A program made the translations under genes and the position numbers. The notes beneath the pieces are model-generated. The model was not told the origin of the DNA. It searched no databases and saw only the letters and a program-made list of their open reading frames with translations. Of a DNA stretch of 10,520 bases, positions 7,011 through 10,520 are shown in pieces. The first letter of the stretch is position 1. Every line of letters starts with the position of its first letter. The DNA comes from an uncultured bacterium (GTDB lineage Bacteria > Actinomycetota > Coriobacteriia > Coriobacteriales > Coriobacteriaceae). The stretch is from NCBI GenBank assembly GCA_905215095.1, contig CAJMOL010000033.1:1-10520 (forward strand), in the 5' to 3' direction.

Positions 7011-7045
7011 ACCTGCCAAAATAAACCTGTCCCTTTTTGGCAGGT
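7011..7045. repeat. Perfect inverted repeat ACCTGCCAAAA-N13-TTTTGGCAGGT
   Basis: Perfect 11-bp arms at 7011-7021 and 7035-7045 flank a 13-base spacer, in the divergent intergenic region between the HAD gene and the thi operon. It does not follow any gene on either strand, so it is not an ordinary terminator. It could be an operator shared by the divergent promoters or a member of a dispersed palindromic repeat family. ACCTGTCC inside the spacer partly repeats the arm motif ACCTGCC. Confidence 0.75.
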
Positions 7046-7052
7046 GCGTTAG

Positions 7053-7058
7053 TATAGG
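7053..7058 (+). promoter_or_regulatory. Candidate -10 box for the thi operon
   Basis: TATAGG lies about 14 bases before the 5' edge of the TPP aptamer, which would put the transcript start near 7065. No clear -35 is spaced correctly; TTGGCA at 7037-7042 is a good -35 match but too close for this -10. The assignment is tentative. Confidence 0.3.
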
Positions 7059-7071
7059 GAACAACAGATTC

Positions 7072-7165
7072 GATGCGGGAGTGCCGGCGGTGCAAACCAC
7101 AAGGCTGAGAGGGCATGGGGCCCAATCCTTTGAACCTGTCAGTTAATGCTGGCGTAGGGAGCATG
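7072..7165 (+). promoter_or_regulatory. TPP riboswitch (thi-box) aptamer
   Basis: This RNA element senses thiamine pyrophosphate and lowers expression of the downstream thiM-thiE operon when TPP is plentiful. Conserved aptamer parts are present in order: GGGAGTGCC at the 5' side, CTGAGA at 7105-7110, CCTTTGAACCTG at 7128-7139, and AATGCTGGCGTAGGGA at 7145-7160. The closing P1 stem can form between ATGC (7073-7076) and GCAT (7161-7164). The order and sequence closely follow the known THI consensus. Confidence 0.96.
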
Positions 7166-7175
7166 CCGCCTTTAC

Positions 7176-7206
7176 AGGGGCGCTGTCTATGCACAGCGCC
7201 CCTTTT
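7176..7206 (+). terminator. Intrinsic terminator of the TPP riboswitch expression platform
   Basis: GGGGCGCTGT (7177-7186) pairs perfectly with ACAGCGCCCC (7193-7202) around a 6-base loop, with one more A-U pair below, followed by TTTT at 7203-7206. It lies 11 bases after the aptamer and 22 bases before the thiM start codon. Control is therefore most likely premature termination when TPP is bound. A strong competing antiterminator is not obvious; only a 4-bp CGCC/GGCG pairing (7167-7170 with 7179-7182) was found. Confidence 0.93.
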
Positions 7207-7228
7207 CTATGCCAAGGAGGCATGTGCA

Positions 7229-8068
7229 GTGATTGATTCGGAACAGCTTAAGCAAAACGTGGTCAAAGCCGTGGAGGAAATTCGCACCACCAATCCGATG
7301 GCGGGCTCCATCACCAACACGGTGACGATCGACTTTGTCGCCAACGCACAGCTCGCCGTGGGCGGATCGGCCGCCATGGTCTATCTGCCCGACGAGGGCG
7401 AAGCGCTCGTTGCCGGCGGCGGCTCCATCTATCTCAACATGGGCACGCTCTTCCCCATCTACGAGCAGACGATTCCCCGCGCGGCCAAGGCGGCACACGA
7501 CACCGGCAAGCCCTGGGTGCTCGATCCGGTGGGCCTGGGCATCGGCAGCCTGCGCACCCAGCTGGTAAACGAGCTCAAGCAGTACAAGCCCGCCATCGTG
7601 CGCGGCAACGCCTCCGAGATCATCGCACTCGCCGGCCTGTGGGGTCTTGAGGGCGAGGCGGCTGATCTGAGCCGCGTACGCGGTGTCGATACCACCGACA
7701 CGGTCGACGCCGCCCGCGATGCTGCCGTGGCGCTCGCCCGCTACACCGGTGGCGCCGTAGTGGTCTCGGGTGAGGTCGACCTGATCACCGACGGCACGAC
7801 CGTGGCAAAGTCCCACGGCGGCAGCCCGCTCATGTCCAAGATCACCGGTTGCGGCTGCTCGCAGGGCGGCGTGCTGGCCGTGTACGCCTGCGCCGCCGAC
7901 CCGTTTACGGCAGCCATCTGCGGCACCGCCGTCTACAACGTGGCCGGCACGCGTGCCGCCGCTGTCGCCGATGCCCCGGCAAGCTTTAAGGTCGCCTTTA
8001 TCGACGAGCTCTACCGCGCAACCGCCCAGGACATTGCCGATAACCGACTCGAGCTCGAGGAGGCATAG
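7229..8068 (+). CDS. thiM: Hydroxyethylthiazole kinase ThiM
   Basis: ThiM phosphorylates 4-methyl-5-(2-hydroxyethyl)thiazole with ATP, feeding salvaged thiazole to ThiE for thiamine phosphate synthesis. The 279-residue product is slightly longer than typical ThiM (about 265). Family motifs: GSITNTVTIDFVANAQLAVGG at residues 26-46, LDPVGLG at 98-104, IVRGNASEI at 123-131, and ITGCGC at 205-210, whose Cys210 matches the catalytic Cys of the usual TGTGC motif. The Thr of TGTGC is replaced by Cys208. The start is GTG at 7229: AAGGAGG at 7214-7220 sits eight bases upstream. The open frame upstream runs through the riboswitch and terminator and is not coding. The usual Met-Ala-Asp substrate loop region reads MVYLPDEGEAL here, a lineage variation. 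It is the first gene of the operon under the TPP riboswitch. Confidence 0.95.
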   Translation: MIDSEQLKQNVVKAVEEIRTTNPMAGSITNTVTIDFVANAQLAVGGSAAMVYLPDEGEALVAGGGSIYLNMGTLFPIYEQTIPRAAKAAHDTGKPWVLDPVGLGIGSLRTQLVNELKQYKPAIVRGNASEIIALAGLWGLEGEAADLSRVRGVDTTDTVDAARDAAVALARYTGGAVVVSGEVDLITDGTTVAKSHGGSPLMSKITGCGCSQGGVLAVYACAADPFTAAICGTAVYNVAGTRAAAVADAPASFKVAFIDELYRATAQDIADNRLELEEA

Positions 8069-8071
8069 GCC

Positions 8072-8413
8072 ATGTCCGAGCCCGCAACCAATGCCGGCAT
8101 GAATACGCTCGTCGCCGTGGCCATCGCCCCGTGCGGCACCGGCGACGAGCTCTCCGCCGAGGTCGCCGAGGTCGTACGCGTCATTCGCGAGAGCGGTCTC
8201 CCCAACCGCACCACCTCGATGTTCACCGAGATCGAGGGCGACTGGGACGAGGTCATGCAGGTCGTGCGCGACGCAACCTTTGTGTTGGCGAGCAAGGGCA
8301 TCCGCACCGAAGTCGTGCTCAAAGCCGATATTCGACCCGGATTTACCGACACCATGACCGGCAAACTCGAGCGCATGGAAGCTCAGATCAAAAAGCAGGA
8401 GGAAGCACGATGA
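8072..8413 (+). CDS. MTH1187/YkoF-type thiamine-binding protein
   Basis: This small 113-residue cytoplasmic protein belongs to the YkoF-like/MTH1187 (DUF77, PF01910) family, whose members bind thiamine or its pyrimidine part (HMP). The family pattern is clear: LVAVAIAPCGTGDELSAEVAEV near the N-terminus, then the segment around residues 45-55 with MFTEIEGDWDEV, and a C-terminal RTEVVLKADIRPG. The ferredoxin-like fold probably assembles into oligomers. No catalytic motif is seen, so it is likely a sensor, carrier or scavenging protein. The start at 8072 is chosen because AGGAGG (8058-8063) lies eight bases before it, overlapping the end of thiM; a second Met ten codons in is closer to the typical family start but lacks an SD. 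The gap to thiM is 3 bases and the stop overlaps the thiE start by 4 bases (ATGA), so translation is coupled. Confidence 0.88.
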   Translation: MSEPATNAGMNTLVAVAIAPCGTGDELSAEVAEVVRVIRESGLPNRTTSMFTEIEGDWDEVMQVVRDATFVLASKGIRTEVVLKADIRPGFTDTMTGKLERMEAQIKKQEEAR

Positions 8414-9105
8414 GCATCCGCGGTAACCTTGATATCTCGGCCTATCTGGTACTCGGCCCCGAAAACACGCTGGGGCGCCCCGTGGGCGATGTAGTGGCCC
8501 AGGCGCTCGATGCCGGCTTTACCTGCATCCAGGTGCGCTCCAAGGTGGCAAGCGCCCGCGAGATCATCGCGCTGACCGGCGACGCCGCGCAGGCAATCGC
8601 ACAGGCTGGCAAGACCGGTCAGGTCGCCTTGCTGATCGACGACCGCCTGGACTGTGTACTTGCCGCGCGTGAGCAGGGTATTGCTGTCGATGGCGTGCAC
8701 GTGGGTCAGAGTGATATTCCCGTCGAGGTCTGCCGCAAGCTTCTGGGCCCCGATGCCATCGTGGGCCTTTCGGCCCGCTGCGAGGAGATGCTCGAGTACG
8801 TCAAGACCGCCGACATGAGCCTAGTCGACTACCTGGGCATCGGCCCGCTCCACGAGACTGAGACCAAGCGCGATTGCGGACGCGCAGCCGATGGCTCCAT
8901 CATCACCAAGAGCTTTGAGGACCTGGCCGCCCTCCACGCAGCAAGCTCCGTGCCCATCGTGGTGGGCGGCGGCGTCAAGACGGCCGACCTGCCACAGCTC
9001 AAGGCCACCGGCGTCGATGGCTTCTTTGTGGTGAGCGCCGTCTGCAGCGCTGATGACCCCTACGCCGCCGCCAAGGAGCTCGTCGACACCTGGCAGCAGG
9101 CATAA
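8410..9105 (+). CDS. thiE: Thiamine-phosphate synthase ThiE
   Basis: ThiE joins hydroxymethylpyrimidine pyrophosphate and thiazole phosphate to give thiamine phosphate, using the thiazole phosphate made by ThiM. The 231-residue length is normal for this TIM-barrel enzyme. Motifs in order: QVRSK at 41-45, DDRLD at 77-81 (usually NDRxD), GVHVGQSD at 95-102, GLSAR at 119-123, YLGIGPLHETETKRD at 141-155 (usually GPVFPTxTKxD), and VVGGGVKT at 184-191. The phosphate-binding Gly-rich loop and VVSAV near 207-211 complete the barrel. The ATG at 8410 overlaps the preceding stop, with AGGAGG at 8397-8402 seven bases upstream. It is the last gene of the operon. ThiD, which makes the pyrimidine substrate, is not in the window and must be encoded elsewhere. 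Confidence 0.95.
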   Translation: MSIRGNLDISAYLVLGPENTLGRPVGDVVAQALDAGFTCIQVRSKVASAREIIALTGDAAQAIAQAGKTGQVALLIDDRLDCVLAAREQGIAVDGVHVGQSDIPVEVCRKLLGPDAIVGLSARCEEMLEYVKTADMSLVDYLGIGPLHETETKRDCGRAADGSIITKSFEDLAALHAASSVPIVVGGGVKTADLPQLKATGVDGFFVVSAVCSADDPYAAAKELVDTWQQA

Positions 9106-9149
9106 GTCTAGGCCGAGCAGCCGATCCGCAGCCTCATATCTTCAATAGC

Positions 9150-9195
9150 GGAAAGCGCATCCCAGTTTGGACCTCCATTCTGGGATGCGCTTTCC
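9150..9195. terminator. Bidirectional terminator between thiE and the patatin gene
   Basis: A perfect 16-bp stem (9150-9165 with 9180-9195) with a 14-base loop lies 44 bases after the thiE stop and 11 bases after the convergent patatin gene's stop. The T-run (CTTTCC) is part of the stem rather than trailing it, and the stem ends read GGAAAG/CTTTCC on both strands, so it can serve both transcripts. Confidence 0.8.
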
Positions 9196-9206
9196 ATATG
9201 CGACCC

Positions 9207-10076
9207 TTACCCCGCCAGATACGCTTCCAACGCCGGCAAAGTCGCCTCCGCATCGTGGCGGCCGATCTGATAGATGCGCTCGAGCTCATCGGGCTCGCGG
9301 CACAGCGACGGCACTTTCACCGATTCGCTCGGACGCACCACAAAGATATCGCCGGCGGCCTCACGACGTGTCAAGTCATCGAGCGTGGCATTGTAAACCT
9401 CATGCCGATGCTCAAGCGCTGCGACAAACTCCGGGTAGTGACGGAACACGCGACGCAGCATGGGCATCACGCTGTTGGGCTGCTTCACAAAGCCCGCCGG
9501 CTGCGTGAGTACCACGATATTGCGGTCATACCCCTGCGCAAACAGCCACGCGCTGGGAATAGAATCGGCCACGCCACCATCCAGATACTTATGCCCGTCA
9601 ATAGCAACGGGACGCGTCGCCACAGGAATAGCCGACGACGCCCGGATCCACTCGATATCGCGCTCATCGCCATAAGGCAGGTCATGGTAGACGGCCTTGC
9701 CCGTCTCGATATCAGTACACACGCACGTAAACCGCATGGGGCAGGCGCGATATGTCTCCAGGTCGATGGGATCGCGCTCGATGGGCACCTCGTGATAGGC
9801 AAAATCGGCATTGAACATATCGCCAGTTCGCAGCCAGCTGGTCACGCTTGCATAGCGCTTGTCGGCACAATAGGCCTTGTTGTAGCGAATGGCACGGCCG
9901 ATCTGGCGCGATTTAAAGTTGTATCCAAACGCCGCGCCCGCCGAGACACCCACCATATGGTCGCAAGTTAAGCCGTGCTCCATCCAAACGTCGAGCACGC
10001 CCGCCGTATACAAACCGCGGTAGCCGCCTCCCTCGAGTGCCAGCCCCACCGTGTGCGTCGTATTTGGCTGTGTCAT
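9207..10076 (-). CDS. Patatin-like phospholipase family protein (YjjU-like)
   Basis: This 289-residue protein is predicted to be a lipid acyl hydrolase using a Ser-Asp dyad. The oxyanion-hole motif GGGYRG is at 16-21, the nucleophile elbow GVSAG at 43-47 (Ser45), and the catalytic Asp is in DGG at 166-168. These three motifs in this order and spacing define the patatin family. The overall shape, including the N-terminal VGLALEGGGYRGLYTAGVLD and a conserved ASSAIPVATRPV stretch before the DGG, resembles bacterial YjjU-type members. No signal peptide or membrane helix is seen. The ATG at 10076 is preceded by GGAG eight bases upstream; the longer frame to 10211 has no SD and no family similarity. 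A candidate promoter lies at 10098-10126. The gene stands alone, convergent with thiE. Confidence 0.92.
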   Translation of the reverse strand: MTQPNTTHTVGLALEGGGYRGLYTAGVLDVWMEHGLTCDHMVGVSAGAAFGYNFKSRQIGRAIRYNKAYCADKRYASVTSWLRTGDMFNADFAYHEVPIERDPIDLETYRACPMRFTCVCTDIETGKAVYHDLPYGDERDIEWIRASSAIPVATRPVAIDGHKYLDGGVADSIPSAWLFAQGYDRNIVVLTQPAGFVKQPNSVMPMLRRVFRHYPEFVAALEHRHEVYNATLDDLTRREAAGDIFVVRPSESVKVPSLCREPDELERIYQIGRHDAEATLPALEAYLAG

Positions 10077-10097
10077 GCGACCATCTCCGTTCCTGCG

Positions 10098-10126
10098 TTT
10101 AAAACCGAGACAAGTATACCCGTCAA
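10098..10126 (-). promoter_or_regulatory. Candidate sigma-70-type promoter of the patatin gene
   Basis: On the minus strand TTGACG (10121-10126) is followed after exactly 17 bases by TTTAAA (10098-10103), 21 bases before the start codon. The -35 matches the consensus at five of six positions and the -10 at four. This places transcription about 15 bases before the ATG, a short leader that still contains the SD. A second -10-like TATACT lies within the spacer. Confidence 0.5.
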
Positions 10127-10394
10127 CATATACCGCCCCAGTCGCATTTTTCATGCGCACCCAGGCGTTGCGGTTTGGCGAATAATAGCCGCCCGTAGCA
10201 TGTACACCCATATATAATTCTGCACTGTTGTTTATACTACTCAGCAGTTATCAACAGCGAACATTAGCCGGTAAATTAACCCAACAACGCAGCAAGGCGG
10301 GGGCCTGGATACACGCAAAGCGCCGAACAACAACGCGTGTGCACAACGAGCTCGCCCGACGCAATTCGCCCGACCTCAGAAAGCCGCTTACGAC
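10127..10394. other. Intergenic region between the divergent patatin and GGDEF genes
   Basis: Apart from the patatin promoter side, this stretch shows AT-rich -10-like sequences for the plus strand (TATAAT at 10213-10218 and TATACT at 10233-10238), neither with a convincing -35. From about 10275 the sequence is GC-richer and open in the GGDEF frame, but it carries no ATG, GTG or TTG start with an SD. No RNA gene, terminator or repeat is seen. A long 5' leader for the GGDEF gene is possible. Confidence 0.5.
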
Positions 10395-10520
10395 ATGGAT
10401 ACTGTCAGCAATTACACCGAAACGCTCGAAAAGACCGTCCGCGACCTTCTCAAGCGTCAGGAGGATCTGATCAGGACTGCCTTTACCGACCAGCTTACCG
10501 GGCTTGGTAACCGTGGCGGG
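10395..10520 (+). CDS. GGDEF-domain protein (putative diguanylate cyclase), 3' end outside window
   Basis: The first 42 residues read as a short amphipathic, probably coiled-coil helix (about residues 8-28, heptad-like ETLEKTVRDLLKRQEDLI) leading into FTDQLTGLGNR at 30-40. That is the hallmark opening of a GGDEF domain (DxLTGLxNRR), here with Gly instead of the second Arg. GGDEF domains make cyclic di-GMP or act as degenerate binders; the GG(D/E)EF active site lies beyond the window, so activity cannot be judged. The ATG at 10395 has no clear SD. The frame is open upstream to 10275 without another standard start, so the true start is uncertain; a non-ATG start is possible. If it starts here there is no N-terminal membrane or PAS sensor domain. 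Confidence 0.75.
   Translation, partial: MDTVSNYTETLEKTVRDLLKRQEDLIRTAFTDQLTGLGNRGG

Noticed and set aside
7115..7228. An upstream extension of thiM starting at an ATG at 7115
   Set aside because: This stretch is the TPP aptamer and its terminator; the strong SD at 7214-7220 fixes the start at GTG 7229.
8131..8409. An upstream extension of thiE
   Set aside because: It overlaps the thiamine-binding protein gene in another frame and gives an Arg-rich product without ThiE similarity; the SD at 8397-8402 supports 8410.
9198..9971. A 257-codon plus-strand open frame opposite the patatin gene
   Set aside because: It is antisense to a gene with all three patatin motifs and has no SD or recognisable domain.
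10077..10211. A 45-codon N-terminal extension of the patatin gene
   Set aside because: No SD precedes the upstream ATG, the extension has no family similarity, and a good promoter and SD lie within it just before 10076.
10228..10470. An 80-codon plus-strand open frame overlapping the GGDEF start
   Set aside because: It is out of frame with the recognisable GGDEF opening and its Arg/Ser-rich translation resembles no known family.

Overview
The window reads as a chromosomal segment of a high-GC Gram-positive gut anaerobe, most likely Collinsella or another member of the Coriobacteriia. This rests on high GC, strong purine-rich Shine-Dalgarno (SD) sites, an LPxTG-like wall-anchored protein and the gene mix; it is recognition, not a database result. 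No phage, insertion sequence, CRISPR array, tRNA or rRNA is seen. Most of the window is ordinary core and metabolic genes.

Layout. Positions 1-1478 (+) are the 3' part of a large surface protein. It has a run of roughly 24-residue beta-solenoid repeats, a Pro/Lys/Glu-rich wall spacer and a C-terminal sorting signal, followed by a strong terminator. Positions 1685-2350 (+) encode a small alpha/beta-hydrolase esterase that converges on 2412-3746 (-), a uracil permease of the UraA/NCS2 family; a hairpin terminator lies between them. Upstream on the minus strand lie a cobalamin-independent methionine synthase-like protein with only the catalytic domain (3869-5002), a LysR-type regulator (5158-6054) and a HAD-family phosphatase (6065-6973). 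The HAD and LysR genes are 10 bases apart and probably cotranscribed. A 155-base AT-richer gap with a clean interrupted palindrome separates LysR from the methionine synthase-like gene and is a good candidate for the regulator's operator.

Divergent from this block is a thiamine salvage/synthesis operon (7072-9105, +). It starts with a TPP riboswitch and an intrinsic terminator, followed by thiM (thiazole kinase, GTG start), a small YkoF/MTH1187-type thiamine-binding protein and thiE (thiamine-phosphate synthase). The three genes are tightly packed: the first gap is 3 bases and the last two overlap by 4 bases. No thiD and no transporter gene lie in the operon.

A perfect 16-bp hairpin separates thiE from a convergent patatin-like phospholipase gene (9207-10076, -). 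The window ends in the start of a GGDEF (diguanylate cyclase-like) protein (10395 onward, +), cut by the window edge.

The best second looks are the solenoid surface protein with its unusual LAATG sorting motif, the putative LysR operator and nearby 14-bp palindrome upstream of the methionine synthase-like gene, the thiamine-binding protein embedded between thiM and thiE, and an 11-bp-armed palindrome in the divergent HAD/thi promoter region that may be a dispersed repeat. No clearly new system is evident.
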